Numbered from the stretch's first letter, positions 18,252 to 26,006 are shown. The stretch is 64,000 bases of DNA from Lentzea sp. NEAU-D7 (GCF_026242055.1 NZ_JAPJDL010000001.1:372001-436000), one strand, 5' to 3'. Notes: generated by a model from the letters alone, not told the origin. Translations and numbers: made by a program.

Positions 18252-19201
18252 TGAACGACCCGATCCACAACCTGACGGAGACGGCCGACAAGCACCACCG
18301 GCGCCTCGGCTCGCTCGAGACAGCTCTGAACGACAGGTCGGAGACCGTCGAGAAGATCCGCAAACGGCTGCGAGCCCTGGAGGACAAGGTCGGCCAGCAC
18401 TCGGTCCAATCGGTGCTGGACAAGGTCAAGAAGGTCGAGACGAACCTCGGCAAGGCGGAGACGCGGCTCACCAGGCAGTCCGCGGAGATCGCCAACGTTC
18501 GCCTGGACGTCAACGCCCTGAACCGCAAGGTGCGCGTGAGCGGAGGGCTGCCCCGAGCGGACTTCCACACCTGGGAGCCGGACATCACTCCCGAGATGGT
18601 CCAGTTGATCCACGCGGGACTGGCTGCCGCACCCGTGTCCGAAGCGAAGGTCCAGCAGCTGCGGGCGATCCTGGAACAGGCTCAGGAGGAGGTCGTGCGC
18701 TGGGACAGGTCACGGGAAGCCGCGATCTCGGCCGTCAGGGCTCTGTCCGAACTCTCCTCGACCGCAGAACGGGCGTGGCGGAAGGAGAAGCAGACGTGGC
18801 TCGCGTTCCGCGCCGGCGGCCCACGTCCGGTCGGCAAAGAGGTCAGCGCACGCCGCCAGTACGACGAAGCCGTGCGCGCCCGGCGATCCGAGACGATGGC
18901 CCTGGACCAGTCGACGAAGGCGGACGAGGCCGCCTGCGCGACGATCCGCGAGCGCATCGAGGACGCGGTCGCCCAGGACCTCGTCCTCCCCTGGTGGTTC
19001 GACATCGCGCTCGGCCTGTTCTCGCCGGGGAAGCCCGGTCAGGTCAAACCGTGGCTCGACGCGGCCACGCGACTCGTTCGCTACCGCCTGCTCGCCGGCG
19101 TCCGGGACCAGCTGGAGCCCTACGGCGACCGGCCGCACGACGAGGCCCTCGCCGCCGAGTACGACCGGGTGGTCAAGGGCTGCTCGGACGTCCGGCGGTA
19201 G
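18251..19201 (+). CDS. Coiled-coil protein of unknown function
   Basis: A 316-aa protein. Residues 1-95 are a long heptad-rich coiled coil (LRALEDKVGQ, VKKVETNLGKAETRLT). The middle holds more charged helices (residues 125-240), followed by a hydrophobic patch LPWWFDIALGLFSPG near residue 245 and a basic C-terminal helix. No catalytic motif is seen. It is translationally coupled to the preceding membrane protein gene, so a membrane-tethered complex is likely. The start ATG 18251 is fixed by the overlap. Confidence 0.7.
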   Translation: MNDPIHNLTETADKHHRRLGSLETALNDRSETVEKIRKRLRALEDKVGQHSVQSVLDKVKKVETNLGKAETRLTRQSAEIANVRLDVNALNRKVRVSGGLPRADFHTWEPDITPEMVQLIHAGLAAAPVSEAKVQQLRAILEQAQEEVVRWDRSREAAISAVRALSELSSTAERAWRKEKQTWLAFRAGGPRPVGKEVSARRQYDEAVRARRSETMALDQSTKADEAACATIRERIEDAVAQDLVLPWWFDIALGLFSPGKPGQVKPWLDAATRLVRYRLLAGVRDQLEPYGDRPHDEALAAEYDRVVKGCSDVRR

Positions 19202-19254
19202 GCCCTGCGGAAATCCGGCGCGACCGCGCTGCGCCGTCTGCGATACTCCCCGCT

Positions 19255-20073
19255 GTGAACAGGGGGAACGGCCATCCGGGAGTGCATTTCCTGCTCTCGC
19301 TGATCGACCAGGGCGACGCGGCCGCGGTGCGGCGGCGGCTCGGCATCGGCGAGCAGGAAGTGCTCGCCGTCGAGCACGCGGTGCAGTGGCTGGATCGGTT
19401 GCGGCGGCCGCGCTCGGTGTTGCTGTGGATCCTCGAGGAGGACGATCCCGCGACGAACCGGGTGCTGTTCCAGCACCTCGACACCCCCGACACGATCAAG
19501 CGCGACATCCTGCGCGGTGTGCCGTTCGGGGGCACTGGCGGACGTCTGCACGTGCTCGCGCACGGCCAGGCTCCCGAGATCCCGGTCGGGCCGCGCGGAG
19601 TGGTCGGCGGCCTGCGCGAGGCTCGGACGATGGACACGGCCCGGATCGCGGCGCGCGTGGTCGGCGCCGACGACTGGACCGACGTCGCCGAGGCGGACCG
19701 GGCGGAGCCGCTGCCGGGTTACGCGCGGTGGGCGTTGACCGAGCGGATCGACTGTCCGCCCGCGGTGCGCGCACAGTTCGGGTCGCACGCCAAGTTCACC
19801 CACCGCCTGCAGCGGGCGGGCATCGTCGAGCCGGCCGAGTACGTCGAAGTGACCAGGCCTCCGCAGGAGGTGCTCGCGGTGCTGGGGCTCGGGGTGCTGT
19901 TGTTCCCGCGCCGGGCTCGGGAAGCGGGCGCGGCGCTGGCGCCGTTGGTGCACGCGGAAGTCGGCGTCGATCCTGACGCGTGGGCGGTGCTGGCGCAGTT
20001 GCTGCCGACGTTCGCGGGGACGGTGCCGGAACTGGTGAGGACCAGCGGGGCCGTGGCTCGCGTCCGAGGGTGA
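19255..20073 (+). CDS. Hypothetical protein (272 aa) before the VWA/AAA+ genes
   Basis: An unrecognised, mostly helical protein. Residues 10-75 read HFLLSLIDQGDAAAVRRRLG... and VLLWILEEDD, resembling helical repeat material. A Gly-rich stretch RGVPFGGTGGRLHVLAHG lies near residue 80. The C-terminal third is hydrophobic and alanine-rich but has no clear transmembrane helix. The start is GTG 19255. Its TGA overlaps the last bases of a tRNA-like gene on the other strand, and the HExxH-VWA gene follows 98 bp later in the same direction. It may be the third partner of the VWA/AAA+ pair; this is inference from order only. Confidence 0.65.
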   Translation: MNRGNGHPGVHFLLSLIDQGDAAAVRRRLGIGEQEVLAVEHAVQWLDRLRRPRSVLLWILEEDDPATNRVLFQHLDTPDTIKRDILRGVPFGGTGGRLHVLAHGQAPEIPVGPRGVVGGLREARTMDTARIAARVVGADDWTDVAEADRAEPLPGYARWALTERIDCPPAVRAQFGSHAKFTHRLQRAGIVEPAEYVEVTRPPQEVLAVLGLGVLLFPRRAREAGAALAPLVHAEVGVDPDAWAVLAQLLPTFAGTVPELVRTSGAVARVRG

Positions 20074-20146
20074 CGGGCGGCTGGATTCGAACCAGCGTGT
20101 CCCAGCTTTGCAGGCTGGTGCGCCTGCCTCTGCGCTACGACCCGTC
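20071..20146 (-). tRNA. tRNA-like gene, anticodon GCA (Cys)
   Basis: A cloverleaf can be drawn. D arm GCGC/GCGC with loop AGAGGCAG; anticodon stem CCAGC/GCTGG with loop CTGCAAA (anticodon GCA); 5-nt variable loop; T arm GCTGG-TTCGAAT-CCAGC. The acceptor helix is odd. GACGGG pairs with CCCGTC, then an unpaired T, then CG pairs with CG: 8 bp with a bulge instead of 7 bp. No CCA is encoded. The base after the helix is A, not the U73 usual for tRNA-Cys. The 3' end overlaps the stop codon of the 272-aa gene on the other strand, and its 5' side lies 24 bp from the VWA start codon. It shares its D arm with the two tRNA-like genes near 25.9 kb. Confidence 0.7.
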
Positions 20147-20170
20147 GGCACGAATCCTACTGGTGGGGAA

Positions 20171-21556
20171 ATGGGCTACCGCAAACGGACGCCGGTCGTC
20201 GACCTGACGGACCGGCGGGCACTGGTGGACTGGCGGCCTGCCGCGGACGAGGTGATCGCCGAGGCCGAGCGGCTCAAGGAGGCCGCGCTGCTCGACTTCG
20301 GGCTCACCGAGTCCGCGGTCGCCTCGTGGCTGTTCTCCAAGTGCCACCACCAGATCGCGACGACGGCGATCGGGACCGCGGCCGTCGTCGCGTCCGGCGA
20401 CGGCACCTGCCTGCTGCTGTTCAACCCCGTCTTCTTCGTCGGCATCGGGCTCGACGGCGTCAAGTTCGTGCTGTTCCACGAGGCCCGGCACCTGGTGCAC
20501 CGGCACCTGTTCGTCGAGCAGGAGCTGCGCGAGGACCCGGTGTTCACGCTCGCCGCCGAGGTGGTGATCAACCACGTCGCGCAGGTGCGGCTGGGCCGGA
20601 CGCTGCCGGTGCTGGACGGGAAACCGGTGGGCATCGACCCGGCGGAGATCCACGCGAGGTACGTCGAGGACCTGACCGGACAAGGGCTCGTTCCGCTGGC
20701 GTACCGCGACTTCATCGTCATGGACACGACCGTCTACTCCGAACTCAAGCGGATGAGGAACCCGCCCGTGCCCGCGCCGTTGTGCGTCCACGTGACCCAC
20801 GAGGTCCAGCTGGACCAGGCGACGGTCGACGCGGTCGCGTCGTCGGCGCTGCTGAACTCGCTGCTGGCGGCGCGCCGGGGTCACGGCAACGCCGAGTCGG
20901 AGCTGCTCGACCTCCTGAACCGCACCGAGGACGTGGCGGCCGAGGCGTGGGGCCGCCTCGGCGCGGGCGTGCTGCGGGGCACGACCGCGCGAACCGGCCA
21001 GGTCGACTGGTGGCAGCGCTGGCTCGTGGACGTGCTCGCCTCGAAGCTCCGCGAGGGCGAGCGGCTGGTGTACCCGAAGAAGCGCGGCGCGGTGCTGACC
21101 GTGCTCGGGCACGACCCGATGCTGTCGCGCCGGGGACCGGTGCGGGAGAAGGTGCTGGTCATCGCCTACGACACGTCCGGTTCGATGCCGCAGAGCGTCG
21201 TGACGTGGATGACCGAGCTGGTCGGCGGCATCGAAGGTGTGCAGGCGCACTGGCTGGCCTTCGACGGCGTGGTGATGCCGTTCCGCCTGGGTGAGTCCGT
21301 GAGCGGTGGTGGCGGCACGAGCTTCCAGGTCGTCGTCGACCACGTGGAGGGGCGCTCCACAGTGGACGGTGAGTACTTCGAGGAGCGCCCCGACGCGGTG
21401 ATCGTGCTCACCGACGGCTACGCGCCGCACGTCACACCCGCCGAGCCGGACAAGTGGATCTGGCTGATCACCGAGGGCGGCGACGACTGGCCCGACCACC
21501 ACACACCACCGATGGCCTGCCACCGCGTGCGGCCCGTGACCGGAAGAAGCCGATGA
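20171..21556 (+). CDS. HExxH metallopeptidase-like / VWA domain protein
   Basis: A 461-aa, two-part protein. The N-terminal half has a zinc-peptidase-like helix with HEARHLVHRH near residue 105, followed by a second helix (ALAAEVVINH-type, FTLAAEVVINHVAQ). The C-terminal half is a von Willebrand factor A domain with the MIDAS motif DTSGSMPQS and later GGGGTSF and VLTDG. The combination matches the DUF2201-type proteins that accompany MoxR AAA+ ATPases. The ATPase gene overlaps its stop by ATGA. The predicted role is a metal-dependent VWA adaptor or protease remodelled by the ATPase. The start is ATG 20171 with GGTGGGGAA just before it. A paralogue is at 41809-43029. Confidence 0.8.
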   Translation: MGYRKRTPVVDLTDRRALVDWRPAADEVIAEAERLKEAALLDFGLTESAVASWLFSKCHHQIATTAIGTAAVVASGDGTCLLLFNPVFFVGIGLDGVKFVLFHEARHLVHRHLFVEQELREDPVFTLAAEVVINHVAQVRLGRTLPVLDGKPVGIDPAEIHARYVEDLTGQGLVPLAYRDFIVMDTTVYSELKRMRNPPVPAPLCVHVTHEVQLDQATVDAVASSALLNSLLAARRGHGNAESELLDLLNRTEDVAAEAWGRLGAGVLRGTTARTGQVDWWQRWLVDVLASKLREGERLVYPKKRGAVLTVLGHDPMLSRRGPVREKVLVIAYDTSGSMPQSVVTWMTELVGGIEGVQAHWLAFDGVVMPFRLGESVSGGGGTSFQVVVDHVEGRSTVDGEYFEERPDAVIVLTDGYAPHVTPAEPDKWIWLITEGGDDWPDHHTPPMACHRVRPVTGRSR

Positions 21557-23316
21557 CCACCGCGAGGACCACCACTGTGCCGAAGCTGGCCGCGTTCATC
21601 GACGCGATGATCGACATCGGGCAGACCGGGCAGATCTTCGGCTCGCACGGCATCGGCAAGACCGCGACGTTCTTCTCGCACATCGCCGAGGCGTATCCGG
21701 ACACCGAGCTGGTGTTCGTGCCGGCGGCGAACCTCACCCCGGACGACCTGCTGGTCAACGCGCCGGTGCGCGAGGACGGCGAGCTCGTGCTGCGGCAGCT
21801 CGTGATGAGCCAGCTGCGGCCCGGCAAGAAGTTCGTGCTGCTCATCGACGACTCGCTGCAGGCGGGCGAGACGATCCAGTCGCAGCTCATGCAGGTCGCG
21901 TGCAACTGGACGCTGGGCGAGTACGACCTGCGCGAACTGGGCTGCATCGGTGTGTTCCTGACCGACAACGAGTCGCTGGCCGAGACGTCGGCGCGCCGCA
22001 GCGACCTCGCGATCCTCGACCGCATGGTGACCGTGCGGATGACCGCGAACGACACGGCGTGGCGCACCACTCTCGCCTCGCGGTACCGCGAGTGGGACCT
22101 CGGCCCGTTCTTCAGCGTGTGGAACTCGCTCAGCCACGAGCTGCGGGAGTCGTTGTCGCCACGCACGATGGAGCACGTCCTGGCGAACGCCCGCGAGGGT
22201 TTCCCGTTGCGCTGGGCACTTCCGCTGGTCAACGGTGAGCGGCTGCGGCTGGAGGACAAGCACGGCAACCGCACCTCCGAGATCCTGGACAGGCTCGCGA
22301 ACGCACTCGGTGTGCGCAATCCCGCCACGATCCCGGATCCAGTGCGCCAGGTCCTCAAAGCCGCGCTGCGCAACCGCTGGAGCGTGCTGCTGCAGGGACC
22401 TCCCGGCTGCGGCAAGACCGAGCTGGTGCGCGAGACGATCCGCGCGGAGCTGGGCCGGGACCCGCTGTACTTCTCGCTGCCGGTGACCAACGTGGAGGAC
22501 CTCTGCGCACCGCTGCCGACGTCCGACGGCACGCTGGAGAACCTGATGGCGCGGCCGTTCACCGGCCGCGAGCCGAAGGCGATCGTGTGGGACGAGTACA
22601 ACCGCCCCAAGGACAAGTCCGCGTTCGCCCGGCTGATGGAGATCACGCAGGAGTGGTCGCTGGCCGGGCAGCGGATCGAGAACCTGCGCGCCCAGGTGGC
22701 GATCCAGAACCCGCCGTACCACCTGGGCCGCAAGCTCCTGGTGGCACGCAACAACATCGCGCAGGCGACCCGCTTCACCGCGTCGCTCGTGGTCGACCCG
22801 TCCGACATCCCGGCGAACGAGTGGCTGATCCGCAGGTACGGCGGGGTGGCCGAGACGGTGCTGGAGTGGTGGAAGCACGACATCGACGACGAGGGCCGCG
22901 AGTGGATCACCAAGCGCACCGTCGAGCGGCTCGTCAAGCTGCACGAACGCGGCCTGCCGCTGGAACTGGCCACGATCTACCTCGGTGACGGCGAGTACGC
23001 ACCCGTGCCGCTGACCGCGCTGATCGACCGGCTGGCGGGCCGTCAGGTCACCGGCCTCGGTGAACTGGCGCGGCAGGTGCACCTGTGGGAGGAGCGGCTG
23101 CGCGCCGAGTCGGCGTCGGCCGAGGGCGGCAACCACGGTGACGTCGTGCACCAGGTGCTGGCCAACGCGGAGCTGCCCCAGTTGCGCCGGCACCGCAAGG
23201 TGATCACGCGGCTGGTCGCGCTGCTGCCACCGAAGCTGCGGGCCACCTATCTCATGGGAGCTGCGGAGGACCGGCAGCGGTTCTGGATCGAGGTCTTCGC
23301 CCAGATGCCGCGTTAG
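21553..23316 (+). CDS. Tandem AAA+ (MoxR-like) ATPase
   Basis: A 587-aa protein with two AAA+ modules. Module 1 (about 10-240) has Walker A FGSHGIGKTA and Walker B LLIDDS, with Asp where the catalytic Glu is expected. Module 2 (about 265-560) has Walker A LQGPPGCGKTE and a proper Walker B IVWDEYN. So the first module may bind without efficient hydrolysis. MoxR-type ATPases act as chaperones for VWA partners, and here the VWA gene lies directly upstream with an ATGA overlap. The single-module paralogue at 40565 is shorter (415 aa). The TAG stop lies inside the left arm of an inverted-repeat element. Confidence 0.8.
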   Translation: MTTARTTTVPKLAAFIDAMIDIGQTGQIFGSHGIGKTATFFSHIAEAYPDTELVFVPAANLTPDDLLVNAPVREDGELVLRQLVMSQLRPGKKFVLLIDDSLQAGETIQSQLMQVACNWTLGEYDLRELGCIGVFLTDNESLAETSARRSDLAILDRMVTVRMTANDTAWRTTLASRYREWDLGPFFSVWNSLSHELRESLSPRTMEHVLANAREGFPLRWALPLVNGERLRLEDKHGNRTSEILDRLANALGVRNPATIPDPVRQVLKAALRNRWSVLLQGPPGCGKTELVRETIRAELGRDPLYFSLPVTNVEDLCAPLPTSDGTLENLMARPFTGREPKAIVWDEYNRPKDKSAFARLMEITQEWSLAGQRIENLRAQVAIQNPPYHLGRKLLVARNNIAQATRFTASLVVDPSDIPANEWLIRRYGGVAETVLEWWKHDIDDEGREWITKRTVERLVKLHERGLPLELATIYLGDGEYAPVPLTALIDRLAGRQVTGLGELARQVHLWEERLRAESASAEGGNHGDVVHQVLANAELPQLRRHRKVITRLVALLPPKLRATYLMGAAEDRQRFWIEVFAQMPR

Positions 23317-23417
23317 GGCCTGTATCGAGGTCTGGTTCGATGAGAGTCGCGCTTGAGGTGGTTTCTGGTGGCGCCTCGGGCCCGGCTGTCGCGGATCAGA
23401 CCTCGGTACAGGCCCTA
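23314..23417. repeat. 104-bp inverted-repeat (MITE-like) element between convergent genes
   Basis: Arms 23314-23334 and 23397-23417 are 21-bp inverted repeats with 20 matches (left arm begins TAGGGCCTGTATC, right arm ends GTACAGGCCCTA), around a 62-bp centre. The outermost TAG of the left arm is the stop codon of the AAA+ gene, and the outermost TAG on the minus strand is the stop of the LRR gene. The long loop and lack of a U tract argue against a plain terminator. A miniature transposable element or IS remnant is more likely. No transposase is present. Confidence 0.6.
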
Positions 23418-24524
23418 GTCGGTCGGCTGGCGGTGCACGCTGCGCACCGCCGCCACGTCCGCGGGCACCGGCGGCCGTCCGGGAATCCCGGCGCTCAGCG
23501 CGTCGAGCCTGCGCACGATGCTGCCCGCGATTCCCTTGCCCAGCACGAAACGGGTGGGCGTGACGGCGCGCTGGGCACCGTCGAGCAGCCGGTGGGCGGC
23601 CTGGCTGCCTAGGCCGGTGTTGCTCAGCACCAGGTGCCGCAACCGATGCGGCCGCTCCGCCAGCGCGTCCGCGATGGCTGTCGTGGCGTGTGCGTCCAGC
23701 CGGTTGTCCTCGGCGCCCAGCACCCTGGCGGCCTTGACCCGGCCGAGGTCGCACACCTCGACACCGGCGACCGCCGCCGCGGCCACCAGACGCGCCGCTG
23801 CCTGTGGGCCGATTGCGTTGCTGGCCAACGACAGCCGCCGCAGCCTGCCGGTGACGAGCGCGTCGGCGATGGTGTGCGCACCGTCGTCTCCCAGCCCCGC
23901 CGCGGACACGTACAGCTCGCTCACCGCGTCGGCGGCGAGCAGCGCCGCCAGGTGGGTCGCCCCTGCCGGGCCCAGCGGATTTCCGCCGAGGTAAAGACGT
24001 TCCACCGGCCTGTTCTCGCCGGCCGCGGTGATCACGGCTTCCACCAGCCGCCGCACGGCCGCGGCGTCGAGGCCGGTCTGGACGAGGTCGAGCGTGCGCA
24101 ACGACCGCGCGGACTCGACGAGCCCGGCCGCCGCGTCACCGTCGCCGATCGGGTTGCGCTTGAGCCAGATGCCGGTCACCCGGCTCGCCTGGGGCGACAT
24201 CCGCAGGTTGTCCGCGATGCGGCACGCGCCACCGGCGGTGATCCCGTTGCAGCCCAGGTAGAGCGTCTCGACCTCGCGCTGCACCGCCTCCCCCGCCACG
24301 TCGGCCGCGCCGTCGCCGAGGCCGTCGGTGCCCAGCAGCAGGTGCTTGACCACGCCGGGCCGCAGCGCCTGTGCGACCAGTGCCGCACCACCCGGCCCGA
24401 GGTCCTGCTTGCAGAGGTCGAGCCTGCCGTCGGGAAGCGCGGTGCCGGTCGGGAAGTCCAGCCGCTCCCCCGCCGTCGTCCCGGTGCGCAGCCAGGCCAG
24501 CAGCGGTTCCAGCGAGCTCACCAC
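23415..24524 (-). CDS. Leucine-rich-repeat protein (ribonuclease-inhibitor-like)
   Basis: A 369-aa protein made of LRRs of the ribonuclease-inhibitor type. Examples are LDLCKQDLGPGGAALVAQAL, VETLYLGCNGITAGGACRIA, VERLYLGGNPLGPAGATHLA and LRRLSLASNAIGPQAAARLV, about nine repeats from residue 35 to 320. There is no signal peptide, so it is probably cytoplasmic. The start is GTG 24524 or 24521 within the GTGGTGA overlap with the SDR stop, so SDR and LRR are co-translated. It probably acts as a ligand-recognition or scaffold component. Its stop codon is inside the inverted-repeat element. Confidence 0.8.
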   Translation of the reverse strand: MVSSLEPLLAWLRTGTTAGERLDFPTGTALPDGRLDLCKQDLGPGGAALVAQALRPGVVKHLLLGTDGLGDGAADVAGEAVQREVETLYLGCNGITAGGACRIADNLRMSPQASRVTGIWLKRNPIGDGDAAAGLVESARSLRTLDLVQTGLDAAAVRRLVEAVITAAGENRPVERLYLGGNPLGPAGATHLAALLAADAVSELYVSAAGLGDDGAHTIADALVTGRLRRLSLASNAIGPQAAARLVAAAAVAGVEVCDLGRVKAARVLGAEDNRLDAHATTAIADALAERPHRLRHLVLSNTGLGSQAAHRLLDGAQRAVTPTRFVLGKGIAGSIVRRLDALSAGIPGRPPVPADVAAVRSVHRQPTD

Positions 24525-25846
24525 GCCGCCTCCCGGTAGTCCTTGAGGAACACGCCGGCGACCGGTTCCCCGGCCTCACCGCGCACGATCGGGTCGTACA
24601 CGCGCGCCGCGCCGTCCACGACGTCCAGGGGTGTGCGGAAGCCGACCTCCGCCAGCCGTGCCTTCTTCGGCGCCGGGTTCTCGTCGGTGATCCAGCCGGT
24701 GTCGACGGAGCACATGTAGACGCCCTGCTCGGCGAGTTCGGGCCCGCTGGTGCGGGTCAGCATGTTGAGCGCGGCCTTGGCCATGTTCGTGTGCGGATGG
24801 CCGGAAGTCTTGTTCCGCACGGCGAACCGTCCCTCCACAGCGGTCACGTTGACGACGTACCGGCGCGGGTGCGGCGAGGCGAGCAGCAACGGCAGCAGCC
24901 GGTCGCACAACAACGTCGGCGCGAGCGCGTTGACCAGCTGCGTCTCCAGCACCTCGGCCGCGTCGAGCTCGCCGACCCTGGCCGACCACGAGTTGACCGG
25001 CGCGGTGTCCGGCAGCAGCCCGGCCTCGTCGATCTCCGCGAGAGCCAGCGCACCGCTGTTCTGCCCCAACGCCAGCATCGGGCTGAACCCCGGCGCCAGC
25101 AGGGCGTTCTGCGGTTGCGCGCCGCTCTCGCCGGCGATCAACGCAGCGTACGACTCCGGCGGCCGGCGCACGGTCTGCGCGGCGTTGTTGACCAGCACGT
25201 CGAGCGGCCGGCCGTCCTCGCGCAGCGACTCGGTGAGCCCGAGCACCTGCCGCGGATCACGCAGGTCGATGCCGACGATCGTCAGCCGGTGCAGCCACTC
25301 CGCGCTGCCCGGAGCCTCCTCGAACCGCCGCCGGGCATCGCGCGGGAACCTGGTGGTGACCAGCAGCTCGGCGCCGTCCCGCAGCAGCATCAACGCGACC
25401 TGGAACCCGATCTTCACCCGCCCGCCGGTGAGCAGCGCCCGCCGTCCGCTCAGATCGGTGCGCGCGGTGCGGCGCTCGGTGTTCTCGCGCGCGCAGGACG
25501 GGCAGAGCCGGTGGTAGAACGCGTCTGCGCGCCGGTAAAACTCCTTGCACACGTAGCAACGCCTTGGGCGCGACAGCTCCCGTCCCCGCGCGTCCTCGAC
25601 CGGCGGCAGCGGCGCGTCCTCACGGCGGTCCAGCGCCCCCGTGGCGGTCGCGGCGTCGACAGCCGCGTCGGCCCGGGAGTGTTCGACGGCGCGCACCTTC
25701 TTGCGGCTTTTGCGACCCTCACGGGCGAACGACTCGGCGACCCGTTCCGCCTTGAGCCGCACCGGATCGTCGGCCGGAAGCGCGCGCAACCGCGCGACGG
25801 CCTCGTGGAACGTCGCGAGATCGGACTCGGTGATCCTGTCTGTCAT
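24518..25846 (-). CDS. SDR-fold protein with N-terminal zinc-ribbon, catalytic Tyr missing
   Basis: A 442-aa protein. Residues 1-90 are charged helices. Residues 95-125 hold a CYVCKEFY...CPSC zinc-binding knuckle pair. Residues 130-430 form a short-chain dehydrogenase/reductase fold with nucleotide motif LTGGRVKIG (instead of TGxxxGIG), LDVLVNNAA and NVTAVEG. Where SDRs have YxxxK this protein has TNMAK (in HPHTNMAKAAL). Lys is kept but Tyr is Thr, so classical oxidoreductase chemistry is doubtful. It may bind NAD(P) as a sensor or act on another nucleotide. Its ATG lies 4 nt after the discriminator base of the tRNA-Asp-like gene, with no Shine-Dalgarno sequence. It is co-translated with the LRR gene. 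Confidence 0.8.
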   Translation of the reverse strand: MTDRITESDLATFHEAVARLRALPADDPVRLKAERVAESFAREGRKSRKKVRAVEHSRADAAVDAATATGALDRREDAPLPPVEDARGRELSRPRRCYVCKEFYRRADAFYHRLCPSCARENTERRTARTDLSGRRALLTGGRVKIGFQVALMLLRDGAELLVTTRFPRDARRRFEEAPGSAEWLHRLTIVGIDLRDPRQVLGLTESLREDGRPLDVLVNNAAQTVRRPPESYAALIAGESGAQPQNALLAPGFSPMLALGQNSGALALAEIDEAGLLPDTAPVNSWSARVGELDAAEVLETQLVNALAPTLLCDRLLPLLLASPHPRRYVVNVTAVEGRFAVRNKTSGHPHTNMAKAALNMLTRTSGPELAEQGVYMCSVDTGWITDENPAPKKARLAEVGFRTPLDVVDGAARVYDPIVRGEAGEPVAGVFLKDYREAAW

Positions 25847-25923
25847 GGTGCGGCCCCGGCCGGATTCGAACCGGCGTGATCCGCCCTGACAAGGCGGCGC
25901 GTCTGCCTCTGCGCTACGGGACC
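25847..25923 (-). tRNA. tRNA-like gene, anticodon GTC (Asp), abutting the SDR start codon
   Basis: This is the best cloverleaf of the three. Acceptor GGTCCCG pairs with CGGGGCC (7 bp, one G-T). The D arm starts GCGC with loop AGAGGCAG and has a C-A mismatch at the last pair. Anticodon stem is CCGCC/GGCGG with loop TTGTCAG (anticodon GTC). T arm is GCCGG-TTCGAAT-CCGGC. The discriminator is G, as in tRNA-Asp, followed by CACC rather than CCA. The D arm differs from ordinary actinobacterial tRNA-Asp and is shared with its two neighbours. After CACC the next bases are the ATG of the SDR gene. It lies 5 nt downstream of the CCA-anticodon tRNA-like gene, so the two are co-transcribed. Confidence 0.8.
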
Positions 25924-25928
25924 AAGCC

Positions 25929-26006
25929 TGCCGGGGCGGCCGGATTCGAACCGGCGTGGTCTGGATGTGGAGTCCAGTGCGACTGCCTCTGCGCTACGAC
26001 CCCGGC
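25929..26006 (-). tRNA. tRNA-like gene, anticodon CCA (Trp)
   Basis: Anticodon stem CTGGA/TCCAG with loop CTCCACA gives anticodon CCA. T arm GCCGG-TTCGAAT-CCGGC; D arm GCGC, loop AGAGGCAG, with one mismatched pair, as in the GTC gene. The acceptor is unusual. GCCGGGG pairs with CCCCGGC, then an unpaired T, then CG with CG, giving up to 9 bp with a bulge. Read as a normal 7-bp acceptor with the T bulged out, the discriminator would be G, correct for tRNA-Trp. No CCA end is encoded. It is the first gene of a minus-strand unit: this tRNA, the GTC tRNA, SDR, LRR. Confidence 0.7.

Noticed and set aside
23314..23417. Inverted repeat as an ordinary rho-independent terminator
   Set aside because: The loop would be 62 nt and no U tract follows. 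The arms begin and end exactly in the two stop codons, which fits a mobile-element end better, although a termination function cannot be excluded.
25851..26006. Reading the GTC and CCA tRNA-like genes as decayed normal tRNAs
   Set aside because: Stems and anticodon loops are intact, and the D-arm sequence is shared with a third copy 5.7 kb away. Random decay would not keep this.
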